Shown here in pieces: positions 47,215 to 56,352 of a stretch of DNA of 64,000 bases. The notes beneath the pieces are model-generated. The model saw nothing but the letters and a program-made list of their open reading frames with translations. It did not search any database and was not told where the DNA came from. Source of the stretch: Lysobacter sp. Root916 (GTDB taxonomy: Bacteria > Pseudomonadota > Gammaproteobacteria > Xanthomonadales > Xanthomonadaceae). Numbering within the stretch: position 1 is the stretch's first letter; each line of letters opens with the position of its first letter. The stretch spans positions 453,741 through 517,740 of the forward strand of contig NZ_LMJF01000012.1 of assembly GCF_001429785.1 (NCBI RefSeq). Reading direction: 5' to 3'. Position numbers and translations under genes: made by a program.

Positions 47215-48174
47215 ATGTCGCGATCGATCCTGCGTATGGGCGCGTTGCGCGCCGGAGTCTGGGCCAGGCTGTTCGCGGTCCTGCTGTTGCTGGCGGCGGC
47301 CCTGCCGGCCAGCGCCGACGATTACACCAAGACCAAGCACCCGGTCGTGCTGGTGCACGGCCTGTTCGGCTTCGACGAACTCGGCGGCATCTACGACTAC
47401 TGGTACGACATTCCCGGGCAGCTGCGTTCGGGCGGCGCCAAGGTCTATGTCGCCAACGTGTCCTCGGCCAACTCCAGCGAACTGCGCGGCGAACAGCTGA
47501 TCGACTACCTGGAAACCCTGCAGGCCACTTACGGCTACAGCCGTTTCAACCTGATCGGCCACAGCCATGGCGGACCGACCGCGCGTTACGTGGCTTCGGT
47601 GCGCCCGGACCTGGTCGCCTCGATCACCTCGATGGGCAGCCCGCACACCGGCAGCAAGGTCGCCGACGGCATCGGCACCGCGTTCCCGCCCGGCTCGCCT
47701 GGCCGCGGCCTGGTCGCCGGCCTCGCCGATGCGCTGGGATCGTTCCTGGAGTTCCTGTCCGGCGACGACGATCCGCAGGACGCGCTGGCCGCCTTGGCTT
47801 CGCTCGACAGCGCCGGCGCGGCCGCGTTCAACGCGCGCTATCCCGAGGGCCTGCCCGGCAGCGCCTGCGGCCAGGGCGCGGCCAGCGTGCGCGGCGTGCG
47901 CTACTACTCGATGGGCGGCACCTCGCCGCTGAGCAACGTGTTCGATCCCAGCGATCTGCTGCTGGGCGCGGGCGCGCTGTTCTTCGGGTTCGAGGCCAAC
48001 GACGGCCTGGTCGGGCGCTGTTCCTCGCATCTGGGCAGCGTGATCCGCGACGACTACGCCTGGAACCACCTCGACGAGGTCAACCAGGTCGCCGGCCTGC
48101 GCGGCCTGTTCGCGTCCAATCCGCCCAGCGTCTACCGCGCGCATCTGAACCGGCTGAAGAACGCCGGGCTGTAG
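47215..48174 (+). CDS. Secreted triacylglycerol lipase (family I.1/I.2)
   Basis: 319 residues from ATG at 47215, with GGAGG just upstream. Signal peptide (FAVLLLLAAALPASA). Triad: Ser in IGHSHGGPTARY, Asp in FEANDGLV, and His in WNHLDEVNQ. Two cysteines (SACGQ, GRCSS) likely form the disulfide of this family. Export through Sec and then type II is normal, and folding requires a dedicated foldase, which follows 2 bp later. A leader hairpin at 47111-47144 lies upstream. Confidence 0.95.
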   Translation: MSRSILRMGALRAGVWARLFAVLLLLAAALPASADDYTKTKHPVVLVHGLFGFDELGGIYDYWYDIPGQLRSGGAKVYVANVSSANSSELRGEQLIDYLETLQATYGYSRFNLIGHSHGGPTARYVASVRPDLVASITSMGSPHTGSKVADGIGTAFPPGSPGRGLVAGLADALGSFLEFLSGDDDPQDALAALASLDSAGAAAFNARYPEGLPGSACGQGAASVRGVRYYSMGGTSPLSNVFDPSDLLLGAGALFFGFEANDGLVGRCSSHLGSVIRDDYAWNHLDEVNQVAGLRGLFASNPPSVYRAHLNRLKNAGL

Positions 48175-48176
48175 GC

Positions 48177-49139
48177 ATGCTGCGTTTCACGCTGGTCCTG
48201 ATGCTGGCGGCGGGCTTGGCGCTGGTGCTGGGGCTGTCGGGCCGGAGTCGCGAGACCACGCCGGCCCTGACCCCGGCACAGCCCTCGGCGGCCGCCAACG
48301 CGGCCGCCGATGCGCGCATGGGGCGCCCGCCTGCCGCCGCGGCCGCCGCGGACGACTCGCTGCGCGGCACCGGCGTCGACGGCGGCTTGACCTTGAATGC
48401 CGCGGGCAAGGCGGTTCCGGATCGTGCGATGCGGCGGCTATTCGACTACTTCCTCACCCGCCTGGGCGAGCGCTCGCCCGCGGCCATCCGCGACGACCTG
48501 CGTCGCCATCTGCAGCCGCGCGTCGGCGCGGCGGTGCTGGCGCAGGTACTGGCCTGGTTCGATGCCTATGTCGCGCTGGAGCGCGAAAGCGCGGCCTTGG
48601 GCGCCAGCGGCGATCTGAGCGCGGATCTGCAGCGTCGCCGCGAGCTGCGCCGCCGCCGCCTCGGCGCCACGGTCGCGCAGGCCTGGTATGGCGAAGACGA
48701 GCGTCGCCTCGAGCACGCGATCGCGCGCCAGGCGCTGCAGCGCGATCGCGGTCTCGCGCCCGCGCAACGCGCCGCGCGCCTGCGCGAACTCGATGCCGCG
48801 TACGGCCTGGACCTGGACCCGACCCGCACGGAGGGCGACACGGTCGCCCTGGCGATGCGCCAGAGCGCGCGCTTCGAGGCCGAGGGCGCCACGCCGGAAC
48901 GCCGTTACGCCGAACGCGAAGCGACGTTCGGGCGGGAAGCGGCGCAGCGCTTGGGCGCGCTCGATCTACGCCGCGCGCAATGGAATCGGCGCGTGGCCGC
49001 GTATCGCGTCGCGCGCTCGCAGGTGTTGGCCGATCGCGGTTTGAGCTCGGCCCAGCGTCAAGCCCGGCTGGCGGCGCTGCTGGCGCCGTTCGATGCGCGC
49101 GAGCGTCTGCGCATCGAGGCGCTGACCCGCAACGACTGA
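48177..49139 (+). CDS. Lipase-specific foldase (lipase chaperone, Lif)
   Basis: 320 residues. An N-terminal membrane anchor (LVLMLAAGLALVLGLSG) keeps it in the inner membrane with the helical body in the periplasm. An Ala/Pro-rich linker follows, then RRLFDYFLTRLGE, which is the family motif RxxFDYxLxA-type. The rest is a charged all-helical scaffold. It lets the cognate lipase reach its active fold. It starts 2 bp after the lipase stop. Confidence 0.94.
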   Translation: MLRFTLVLMLAAGLALVLGLSGRSRETTPALTPAQPSAAANAAADARMGRPPAAAAAADDSLRGTGVDGGLTLNAAGKAVPDRAMRRLFDYFLTRLGERSPAAIRDDLRRHLQPRVGAAVLAQVLAWFDAYVALERESAALGASGDLSADLQRRRELRRRRLGATVAQAWYGEDERRLEHAIARQALQRDRGLAPAQRAARLRELDAAYGLDLDPTRTEGDTVALAMRQSARFEAEGATPERRYAEREATFGREAAQRLGALDLRRAQWNRRVAAYRVARSQVLADRGLSSAQRQARLAALLAPFDARERLRIEALTRND

Positions 49140-49265
49140 TCGTGGCGCCGCGCTGGCGATCCGCTCATGGTTCGACGGGTTCACCGCGAACGCATCGTGG
49201 AGCGACGCGGCGCCCCATCCCGATCAACTGTCGCGGTTCGGATGCATTACGTCCGAGCGCGACCC

Positions 49266-49760
49266 TCAGCGCGGATAGAACTCGCGGCTGAACTGCAGCG
49301 TGGTCGGTGCGCCGCCCTCCGGCGCCACGCTCAGCTCGAAGCGCAGGGTGTCGGGCAGGGCGATCTCGACGGTGCCCACGTAGTCCAGCAGTTGCGCGCT
49401 GCCCGCCTCGCCGGTACGCAGTTCGCGCAGTTCCAGCGTGCGGCGCTGGCCGCGCAGGTCGGTTGCGGTCGCGCTCACGCGCGCCGGGATCGCGTTGTCC
49501 TGGCCGTCCGGGCCGCGTCGCACCGCCACCAGCAGCAAGACCGTGGCGTCATCGCGCGCGATGCCGTACTGCTGCGCGACCGCCGGCGACAGCGCCGAGG
49601 TCTGCAATGCGCTGGCGCGCACGGTGACGTCGCCGCTGCGCACGGTCGCCTCCTGCGGCGCGGCGCCGGCGCTGCCGGAGCCGGTGGGCGCCGCCGCCTC
49701 GCGGCCGCAGCCGCTCAGCAGCGCTAGGGTGAGCAGGCAGACGGCGAGGGCGGTGCGCAT
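49266..49760 (-). CDS. DUF4426-like lipoprotein
   Basis: 164 residues from ATG at 49760. Lipoprotein signal with lipobox LLSGC (CGREAA), then a Gly/Ala linker and a beta-rich domain (VRSGDVTVRASALQTSALSPAVAQQYGIARDDATVLL). The pattern AVAxxYGI...R.....LL resembles DUF4426. Function unknown. Located 23 bp downstream of the proC stop on the same strand, so probably cotranscribed. Confidence 0.8.
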   Translation of the reverse strand: MRTALAVCLLTLALLSGCGREAAAPTGSGSAGAAPQEATVRSGDVTVRASALQTSALSPAVAQQYGIARDDATVLLLVAVRRGPDGQDNAIPARVSATATDLRGQRRTLELRELRTGEAGSAQLLDYVGTVEIALPDTLRFELSVAPEGGAPTTLQFSREFYPR

Positions 49761-49783
49761 GGCGGCGGTTCCGGTGGAAAGGG

Positions 49784-50629
49784 TCAATCGTTGGCGGCCG
49801 AGAGCTCGCGGCCGCGTCGGGTAGCGGCCGCGATCGCGGCCTCGACCAGGGCATGGAAGCCGCCGGTTTCGAAGGTCTCGATCGCCGCCTGGGTGGTGCC
49901 GCCGGGCGAGGTCACGCGCGCGCGCAGCACCTGCGCGGACTCGTCGGAACGGGTCAGCATGGTCGCCGCGCCCAGCAGGGTCTGATTGACCAGGGCGCGC
50001 GCGGCCTCGGGCGCCAGGCCCTGGGCGACGCCCGCGGCCTGCATGGCCTCGGCGAGCAGGAACACATAGGCCGGGCCGCTGCCGGAGACCGCGGTGACCG
50101 CGTCCATCAGCGCCTCCTCGGCGATCCACACCGTCGGACCGACCGCGTCCAGCAGCGCCGCCGCGCGCGCGCGTTGCGGTTCGGCGGTGGCGGCGTTGGC
50201 GTACAGGCCGGTGATGCCGGCGCCGAGCAGGGCGGGCGTGTTCGGCATCGCCCGCACCACCGTCTGGCCGCCGCCCAGCCACAGGTCGAGCTGGCCGGCG
50301 GTGATGCCGGCCGCGATCGAGATCACCAGCGGGCGCTGCGACTGCGCCAGCGGCGCCAGCGCCGCGCATACGCTGCGCATCACCTGCGGCTTGACCGCGA
50401 GCAGCCACACGCCGGCGCCGGTCGCGGCCTCGGCCGCGTTGGCGTAGCTGGGCACGCCGAAATCGCGCTGCAGGGCCTCGCGCAGCGCATCCACCGGCTC
50501 GGCCACGCGAATCGCGTCGGCGTCGCCGCCGCGCGCGACCAGGCCGCCGATCAGGCTGCGCGCCATGTTGCCGCCGCCGATGAAGGCGACCGGACTGAGC
50601 GGGGACAGGGCGGTTTCGGATGCGGGCAT
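49784..50629 (-). CDS. proC: Pyrroline-5-carboxylate reductase
   Basis: 281 residues. Last step of proline synthesis with NAD(P)H. The N-terminal Rossmann motif is VAFIGGGNMARSLIGGLV, the mid-domain has MPNTPALLGAGITGLYAN, and the C-terminal dimerisation part carries AVSGSGPAYVFLLAEAM. Length is close to that of other ProC enzymes (about 270). Minus strand between the DUF4426-like gene and the hypothetical at 50688. Confidence 0.96.
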   Translation of the reverse strand: MPASETALSPLSPVAFIGGGNMARSLIGGLVARGGDADAIRVAEPVDALREALQRDFGVPSYANAAEAATGAGVWLLAVKPQVMRSVCAALAPLAQSQRPLVISIAAGITAGQLDLWLGGGQTVVRAMPNTPALLGAGITGLYANAATAEPQRARAAALLDAVGPTVWIAEEALMDAVTAVSGSGPAYVFLLAEAMQAAGVAQGLAPEAARALVNQTLLGAATMLTRSDESAQVLRARVTSPGGTTQAAIETFETGGFHALVEAAIAAATRRGRELSAAND

Positions 50630-50687
50630 GGCGTTCGCGGCGTGCGGGACTGGAGCGCCAGCATACCGAGGCGGCCGCGCTCCCGCG

Positions 50688-51284
50688 CTAGAACCTCGTG
50701 CGCGGGGATGCGCCGGGCAGCGGCGGACAGGGCCGGTCGAGGATGCGCGCTTCGAAGCGGTAGCGCGGCACGTAGTCGCCGGCGTAGCTCAGGGCAATCC
50801 GGCCCGACCACAGCAGGTCGTAGCGGTCGCTGTCGCCGCGGCGCTGGAAGCGAATGCGGTGATCGACCGCGCTGTCGTGACCGAGCAGGTACAGCCCGAA
50901 CGCCGGATCTTCGTCGGCGTCGGGCAGCTCCCCGTCGCCGTCGAACGGATCGGCCACGAATTCGGCACCGTCCAGCGCCGCCAGCGAGAACTGCGCCAGC
51001 GGCCCGATCCGGATGCCGCCGCTCTCGCCCCAATAGACCGAGGACAGGATGCAGTGGTGGTAGTTGCCCCACACGATCGGCGAGGCCCAGTCCGAAGCCG
51101 CGTCGTTCCCGTCGTCGGCGATCTCGCGTTCGGCGTAGTACTTGGCGCCGACCAGGTGCAGGTCGAACCACACATCCTCGCCCTCGACCCGCGCGCTCCA
51201 GTCGAATTCGGCGATCGCGTGGCCTTCCGGCCAGGGATTGCCGGGGAACACGATGCGGTCCTGCCCGTCTGGCGCGGCGCTCAT
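50688..51284 (-). CDS. Hypothetical protein coupled to yggS
   Basis: 198 residues from ATG at 51284, overlapping the yggS stop by four bases (ATGA). No signal peptide. Rich in Asp/Glu and Trp, with VWFDLHLVGAKYYAE, IVWGNYHHCILSSVYWG, and a C-terminal FEARILDRPCPPL. No named domain recognised. Conservation with yggS would suggest a related job, but I cannot tell. Confidence 0.7.
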   Translation of the reverse strand: MSAAPDGQDRIVFPGNPWPEGHAIAEFDWSARVEGEDVWFDLHLVGAKYYAEREIADDGNDAASDWASPIVWGNYHHCILSSVYWGESGGIRIGPLAQFSLAALDGAEFVADPFDGDGELPDADEDPAFGLYLLGHDSAVDHRIRFQRRGDSDRYDLLWSGRIALSYAGDYVPRYRFEARILDRPCPPLPGASPRTRF

Positions 51285-51967
51285 GCGGCGGCCTTGGGCG
51301 GGCGCGCACCGAACAGCGCGGTGCCGATGCGGACCATAGTCGCGCCTTCCTCGATCGCGATCGCGTAGTCGTCGCTCATGCCCATCGACAGGGTGTCGAG
51401 GCCGGGGTGGTCGGCGCGCAGCGACTCGAACAAGGCGTAGGCGCGGCGGAACGCGGGGCGGCGGCGCTCGGGATCCGCGTGCGGGGTCGGGATCACCATC
51501 AGGCCGCGCAGCCGCAGGCGCGGTTCGGCCGCGATCGCGGCCGCCAGCGCCGGCGCATCCTCGGGCCGGCAGCCGTGCTTGCTGGCCTCGTCGTCGATGT
51601 TGACCTGGATCAGCGCCTGCAGCGGCGCCCGCGCCGGATCGCGGTGGCGGGCCAGGGCCGCGACCAGCTTGGGCCGGTCCACGGTCTGCACCCAGTCGAA
51701 CAGCCGCGCGGCCTGCTCGGCCTTGTTCGACTGCAGGTGGCCGATCAAATGCCACTCCAGTCTCAGTTCGGCCAGGGCCGCGGTTTTGGTCGCGGCTTCC
51801 TGAACATAGTTCTCGCCGAGCGCGCGTTGCCCGGCCGCCGCCAGTTCCGCGACGGCGGTCGCATCCTGGGTCTTGCTGACCGCGAGCAACTGCGGTACTG
51901 GCCGTTGCGCAAGGCGCGCGGCGTTATCCAACTGGTGCAAGATGCCGAGCAGGGCGTGCGCGCGCAC
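51281..51967 (-). CDS. PLP homeostasis protein (YggS family)
   Basis: 228 residues, PLP-binding TIM barrel. The PLP lysine lies in LLAVSKTQD; ALGENYVQEAATK and WHLIGHLQSNKA follow, and the C-terminal SMGMSDDYAIAIEEGATMVRIGTALFG is the phosphate-binding end. It controls free PLP and amino-acid balance. It is divergent from pilT, the usual arrangement in gammaproteobacteria (yggS next to pilT). Confidence 0.97.
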   Translation of the reverse strand: MRAHALLGILHQLDNAARLAQRPVPQLLAVSKTQDATAVAELAAAGQRALGENYVQEAATKTAALAELRLEWHLIGHLQSNKAEQAARLFDWVQTVDRPKLVAALARHRDPARAPLQALIQVNIDDEASKHGCRPEDAPALAAAIAAEPRLRLRGLMVIPTPHADPERRRPAFRRAYALFESLRADHPGLDTLSMGMSDDYAIAIEEGATMVRIGTALFGARPPKAAA

Positions 51968-52160
51968 GTGAGGAATCCTGTGAAAGAGGGCTGGTTCGGC
52001 AATGCGGGTACGGGGCTATACTGCCTCGCAGGGGACGCTTCCCGCCACTTGCGGCTGGCCGTTATTGTCGCTCGTTTGCGTTTAGGCGTTTCGCTGTAGC
52101 GTCGCTACGTGTGGTCTGAAGTTTCCATCTGAAGTTCTGTTGCAGTGCGGGGGAGCACGC

Positions 52161-53198
52161 ATGGATATCGCCGAACTGTTGGCGTTTTCGGTCAAGAACA
52201 AGGCATCCGACTTGCATCTGTCGGCCGGCCTGCCGCCGATGATTCGCGTCGATGGCGACGTGCGGCGCATCAATATCCCGGCCTTGGACCATAAGCAGGT
52301 CCACTCGCTGGTGTACGACATCATGTCGGACAAGCAGCGCCGCGATTACGAAGAATTCCTCGAGGTCGACTTCTCGTTCGAGATTCCCGGCCTGGCCCGC
52401 TTCCGCGTCAACGCGTTCAATCAGAACCGCGGCGCAGGCGCGGTGTTCCGTACCATTCCCTCGGAAGTGCTGTCGCTCGAAGACCTGGGCTGCCCGCGCA
52501 TCTTCAAGGAACTGATCGAGCAGCCGCAGGGCCTGATCCTGGTCACCGGACCGACCGGTTCGGGCAAGTCGACCACGCTGGCGGCGATGATCGACCACAT
52601 CAATAAGAACGAGTACGCGCACATTCTGTCGGTCGAAGACCCGATCGAGTTCGTGCACACCTCGCAGAAGTGCCTGATCAACCAGCGCGAAGTCCACCGC
52701 GACACCCACGGCTTCAACGAGGCCCTGCGTTCGGCGCTGCGCGAAGACCCGGACTACATCCTGGTCGGCGAGTTGCGAGATCTGGAAACCATCCGCCTGG
52801 CGCTGACCGCGGCCGAAACCGGCCACTTGGTGTTCGGTACCCTGCACACCTCGTCCGCGGCCAAGACCGTCGACCGCATCATCGACGTGTTCCCGGCCGG
52901 CGAAAAGCCGATGGTGCGCTCGATGCTGTCCGAATCGTTGCGCGCGGTGATCTCGCAGGCGTTGCTGAAGAAGGTCGGCGGCGGTCGTACCGCGGCCTGG
53001 GAAATCATGGTCGGCATCCCCGCGGTGCGTAACCTGATCCGCGAGGACAAGGTCGCGCAGATGTACTCGGCGATCCAGACCGGCCAGAACCACGGCATGA
53101 TGACCCTCGACCAGCACCTGCAGGACCTGGTGAAGCGCGGCATGATCCTGCGCCCGCAGGCCCGCGAGTACGCCAAGGACAAGCGCCTGTTCGATTGA
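52161..53198 (+). CDS. pilT: Type IV pilus retraction ATPase
   Basis: 345 residues from ATG at 52161, with GGGGAG upstream; the frame opens 21 bp earlier without a site. Walker A TGPTGSGKSTTLAAM, Walker B region with DPDYILVGELRD (Asp box / Glu), and HIS box TGHLVFGTLHTSSA. The C-terminal AIRNLIRE-like motif (GIPAVRNLIREDK) is the PilT signature. It powers pilus retraction and twitching. A repeat-rich gap separates it from pilU. Confidence 0.97.
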   Translation: MDIAELLAFSVKNKASDLHLSAGLPPMIRVDGDVRRINIPALDHKQVHSLVYDIMSDKQRRDYEEFLEVDFSFEIPGLARFRVNAFNQNRGAGAVFRTIPSEVLSLEDLGCPRIFKELIEQPQGLILVTGPTGSGKSTTLAAMIDHINKNEYAHILSVEDPIEFVHTSQKCLINQREVHRDTHGFNEALRSALREDPDYILVGELRDLETIRLALTAAETGHLVFGTLHTSSAAKTVDRIIDVFPAGEKPMVRSMLSESLRAVISQALLKKVGGGRTAAWEIMVGIPAVRNLIREDKVAQMYSAIQTGQNHGMMTLDQHLQDLVKRGMILRPQAREYAKDKRLFD

Positions 53199-53205
53199 GA
53201 CCGGG

Positions 53206-53314
53206 GTTCGAGATTCGGGATTCGAGATTGGTTAAAAGCAGTATTCAGTTCAGGCCGGAGTTGCGGTGCGGGGTCGGGGTTTGCAAATCCCGAATCCCCA
53301 ATCCCCCATCCCGG
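53206..53314. repeat. Inverted repeat built from GGGATTCG-type units between pilT and pilU
   Basis: Left arm about 53206-53231 (GTTCGAGATTCGGGATTCGAGA region) and right arm about 53286-53314 (AATCCCGAATCCCCAATCCC region) are complementary. They are the same repeat type as at 37744-37845. The right arm ends 18 bp before the pilU ATG. Confidence 0.65.
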
Positions 53315-53331
53315 CTCAGTAGGAGCATCCC

Positions 53332-54462
53332 ATGAGCACCATCGACTTCACCTCGTTCCTCAAGCTGATGGCGCACCAGAAGGCGTCGGACCTGTTCATC
53401 ACCGCCGGCATGCCGCCGTCGATGAAGGTCCACGGCAAGATCTCGCCGATCACCCAGAACCCGCTGACGCCGCAGCAAAGCCGCGATCTCGTGCTCAACG
53501 TCATGAACCCTCAGCAGCGCGAGGAGTTCGAAAAGACCCACGAGTGCAACTTCGCCATCGGCGTGACCGGCGTCGGCCGCTTCCGCGTGAGCTGCTTCTA
53601 CCAGCGCAATCAGGTGGGCATGGTCCTGCGACGCATCGAGACCAAGATCCCGACCGTCGAAGAGCTCAACCTGCCGCCGATCATCAAGACGCTGGCGATG
53701 ACCAAGCGCGGCATCATCATCTTCGTCGGCGCGACCGGTACCGGTAAGTCGACCTCGCTGGCGGCGATGATCGGCTACCGCAACATGAACTCCAGCGGCC
53801 ACATCATCACGATCGAGGACCCGATCGAGTTCGTGCACAAGCACGAGGGCTGCATCATCACCCAGCGCGAGGTCGGCATCGACACCGACAGCTGGGACGC
53901 CGCGCTCAAGAACACCCTGCGCCAGGCGCCGGACGTGATCATGATCGGCGAGGTGCGCACCCGCGAGGGCATGGACCACGCCATCGCCTTCGCCGAAACC
54001 GGTCACCTGGTGCTGTGCACCCTGCACGCCAACAACGCCAACCAGGCGATGGACCGCATCATCAACTTCTTCCCCGAGGATCGCCGCGGCCAGTTGCTCA
54101 TGGACTTGTCGCTGAACCTCAAGGGCGTGGTCGCGCAGCAGCTGATCCCGACCCCGGACGGCAAGGCGCGCCGGGTCGCGATGGAAATCCTGCTGGGCAC
54201 GCCGCTGGTCCAGGACTACATCCGCGACGGCGAGATCCACAAGCTCAAGGAAGTGATGAAGGAGTCCGTGCAGCTGGGCATGAAGACCTTCGACCAGGCC
54301 CTGTTCGAGCTCTACCAGGCCGGCGAGATCAGCTACGAGGACGCGCTGCGTTACGCCGACTCGCAGAACGAAGTGCGCCTGCGCATCAAGCTCGCCCAGG
54401 GCGGCGACGCGCGCACCCTGGCCCAGGGCATGGATGGCGTCGAGGTCGCGGAAGTGCGCTGA
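53332..54462 (+). CDS. pilU: PilT-like retraction ATPase PilU
   Basis: 376 residues. Walker A VGATGTGKSTSLAAM, TPDVIMIG-like box in PDVIMIGEVRTREG, and TGHLVLCTLHANNANQ. It assists PilT in retraction. A clean AGGAG precedes the ATG. The C-terminus is acidic and a little longer than PilT. An intrinsic terminator follows 25 bp after the stop. Confidence 0.96.
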   Translation: MSTIDFTSFLKLMAHQKASDLFITAGMPPSMKVHGKISPITQNPLTPQQSRDLVLNVMNPQQREEFEKTHECNFAIGVTGVGRFRVSCFYQRNQVGMVLRRIETKIPTVEELNLPPIIKTLAMTKRGIIIFVGATGTGKSTSLAAMIGYRNMNSSGHIITIEDPIEFVHKHEGCIITQREVGIDTDSWDAALKNTLRQAPDVIMIGEVRTREGMDHAIAFAETGHLVLCTLHANNANQAMDRIINFFPEDRRGQLLMDLSLNLKGVVAQQLIPTPDGKARRVAMEILLGTPLVQDYIRDGEIHKLKEVMKESVQLGMKTFDQALFELYQAGEISYEDALRYADSQNEVRLRIKLAQGGDARTLAQGMDGVEVAEVR

Positions 54463-54486
54463 CGCGCGCGACGCGCATCGCCACAC

Positions 54487-54521
54487 GAAGAAGCCCGGCT
54501 GGTCCGGGCTTCTTCTTTTTT
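54487..54521 (+). terminator. Intrinsic terminator of pilU
   Basis: GAAGAAGCCCGG-CTGGT-CCGGGCTTCTTC, a 12-bp perfect stem with a 5-base loop, followed by TTTTTT. Classic rho-independent signal, 25 bp past the pilU stop. Confidence 0.95.
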
Positions 54522-54566
54522 GGGCGCGCGCACCTGCCGTTTCGCGTTGCCGCGCGCGGCGCTGGC

Positions 54567-55133
54567 TCAGCCCTTCGCCGCCCGCATCCACGGCGGCGGC
54601 GGGCGCAGCTTGGCCAGCTTGGCGTACACCGGGCAGGTCTCGCGATGGCCGCCGGGCAGGTAGCCCAGGCTCATCAGGAATTCGTTGGTGATTTCGCCGC
54701 CGGTGAAGCGGAAGGTTTTCTTGAACAGCTTGACCCAGGCCGTCTTGTCGCGCGCGCGGCCGTCCAGCAGCAGGTGCGCGTCCAGCCATTGCGCGAATCC
54801 GCCGTGGCTGTCGCGCAGGCTTTGCACGATCTGGGCGTTGTGGATGGCGGCGTCGACCTTGAGGCGGTTGCGGATGATGCCGGCGTCGGCGAGCAGGCGC
54901 CCGCGTTCGGTATCGCCGTAGGCGGCCACGGTGTCGACGTCGAAACCGTCGTAGGCCAGGCGGAAGCCCTCGCGCTTGCGCAGGATGGTTTCCCAGCTCA
55001 GGCCGGCCTGGTTGATCTCCAGGATCAGGCGCTCGAACAGCTCGGCCTCGGCGCGTTGCGGGAACCCGTACTCGCGGTCGTGATAGGGGCCGTGCAGGGG
55101 ATGGCCGGGGGCGTAGTCGCAGTAGCCGGACAC
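54567..55133 (-). CDS. tag: DNA-3-methyladenine glycosylase I
   Basis: 188 residues from GTG at 55133; the frame is open up to 55313, but that extension has no family similarity and overlaps the promoter side of yqgE. Tag motif GYCDYAPGHPLHGPYHDREYG begins right after the start (zinc-ligand Cys and His), INQAGLSWETIL follows, and the C-terminal GHRETCPVY gives the second Cys/His pair. It removes 3-methyladenine from damaged DNA. Confidence 0.95.
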   Translation of the reverse strand: MSGYCDYAPGHPLHGPYHDREYGFPQRAEAELFERLILEINQAGLSWETILRKREGFRLAYDGFDVDTVAAYGDTERGRLLADAGIIRNRLKVDAAIHNAQIVQSLRDSHGGFAQWLDAHLLLDGRARDKTAWVKLFKKTFRFTGGEITNEFLMSLGYLPGGHRETCPVYAKLAKLRPPPPWMRAAKG

Positions 55134-55294
55134 GGTCAGGCGCGTCCGTGGCGCAGGCCGACGGCGGCCGTGGCGGGCGCCGGAAAACGGAGGATCGGCC
55201 GGGGCATGGCTCGGGTCCGGGGTAGGGGGCAAACCCCATGCTACGACGGATCGGTCACGACCCGCGAGCGCGGCACGCACGTTAGAATGGCGCC

Positions 55295-55861
55295 ATGTCC
55301 GTGATGCCCACACCCCTGGCCAGCCAGCTCCTGATCGCGCTGCCCGCGCTGTCGGATACCAACTTTTCGCGCAGCGTCGCCCTGATCTGCCAGCACGACG
55401 ACGACGGTGCCATGGGCATCGTGGTCAACCGACCGTCCGAGTACACCCTGGGCGAGGTGTTCGGCCAGATGGGCGTGGACGGCGGCGACGACCGCCTGCG
55501 TTCGCAGATCGTGCTGGCCGGCGGCCCGGTCCATCCGGAGCGCGGCTTCGTGTTGCACGACGGCGGCATGCACTGGGACTCGACCCTGGCGATCGCCGAT
55601 GCGCTGTTCCTGACCACCTCGCGCGACATCCTGGAAGCGATGGCGCGCGGCGAAGGTCCGGAGAACGCCATCGTCGCCCTGGGCTGCGCCGGTTGGGGTT
55701 CGGGCCAGCTCGAACACGAACTGACCGAGAACGACTGGCTGACCGCGCCGGCCGACGCCGAGCTGCTGTTCGACCTGCCGCTGGACGCGCGCTGGCACGC
55801 CGCGGCGGGCCGTATCGGCGTGGATTTCGCGCACTTGGCCGATTACGCCGGGCACGCATGA
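55295..55861 (+). CDS. yqgE: YqgE/AlgH family protein
   Basis: 188 residues. Characteristic [35 protein letters not shown] and [21 protein letters not shown] conserved gene of unknown mechanism; AlgH homologues influence alginate and other secretion traits in Pseudomonas. Stop overlaps the ruvX start by four bases (ATGA), giving yqgE-ruvX-pyrB. Confidence 0.96.
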   Translation: MSVMPTPLASQLLIALPALSDTNFSRSVALICQHDDDGAMGIVVNRPSEYTLGEVFGQMGVDGGDDRLRSQIVLAGGPVHPERGFVLHDGGMHWDSTLAIADALFLTTSRDILEAMARGEGPENAIVALGCAGWGSGQLEHELTENDWLTAPADAELLFDLPLDARWHAAAGRIGVDFAHLADYAGHA

Positions 55862-56352
55862 ACGCCGACGCCGATCAGCGTACGGTCATCCGCCGCGACG
55901 GCACGGTACTGGGCTTCGATGTCGGTGCGCGCCGGATCGGCGTGGCGGTGGGCAGCGCCTTCGGCCACGGCGCGCGCGCGCTGGCGGTGGTGGACGTGCA
56001 CGGCCACGGCCCCGACTGGAACGCGATCGACCGCCTGCGCAACGAATGGCGCCCCGACGGCCTGATCGTCGGCGATCCGATGACCCTGGAGGGCGGCGAT
56101 CAGCCGGCCCGCCTGCGCGCGCATGCGTTCGCGCGCGAGCTGCACGCACGCTACAACCTGCCGGTGGTGCTGGTGGACGAGCGCTTGAGTTCGATCGAGG
56201 CCGCGCAGCGTTTCGCCGCCGACCGCGCCGAGGGCCGCAAGCGCCGGCGCGACGCCGAGGCGCTGGACGCGGTCGCCGCGGCGGTGATCGTCGAGCGCTA
56301 CCTGGCCGCCCCCGACGACGCTCTCGACCTGAACCAACTGCCCGCCGCATGA
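55858..56352 (+). CDS. ruvX: Putative Holliday junction resolvase / pre-16S rRNA nuclease (YqgF family)
   Basis: 164 residues from ATG at 55858. RNase H-like fold with first catalytic Asp in [16 protein letters not shown], the [14 protein letters not shown] motif and the C-terminal [14 protein letters not shown]. YqgF in E. coli processes the 16S rRNA 5' end. Coupled to yqgE and pyrB through ATGA overlaps on both sides. Confidence 0.95.
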   Translation: MNADADQRTVIRRDGTVLGFDVGARRIGVAVGSAFGHGARALAVVDVHGHGPDWNAIDRLRNEWRPDGLIVGDPMTLEGGDQPARLRAHAFARELHARYNLPVVLVDERLSSIEAAQRFAADRAEGRKRRRDAEALDAVAAAVIVERYLAAPDDALDLNQLPAA

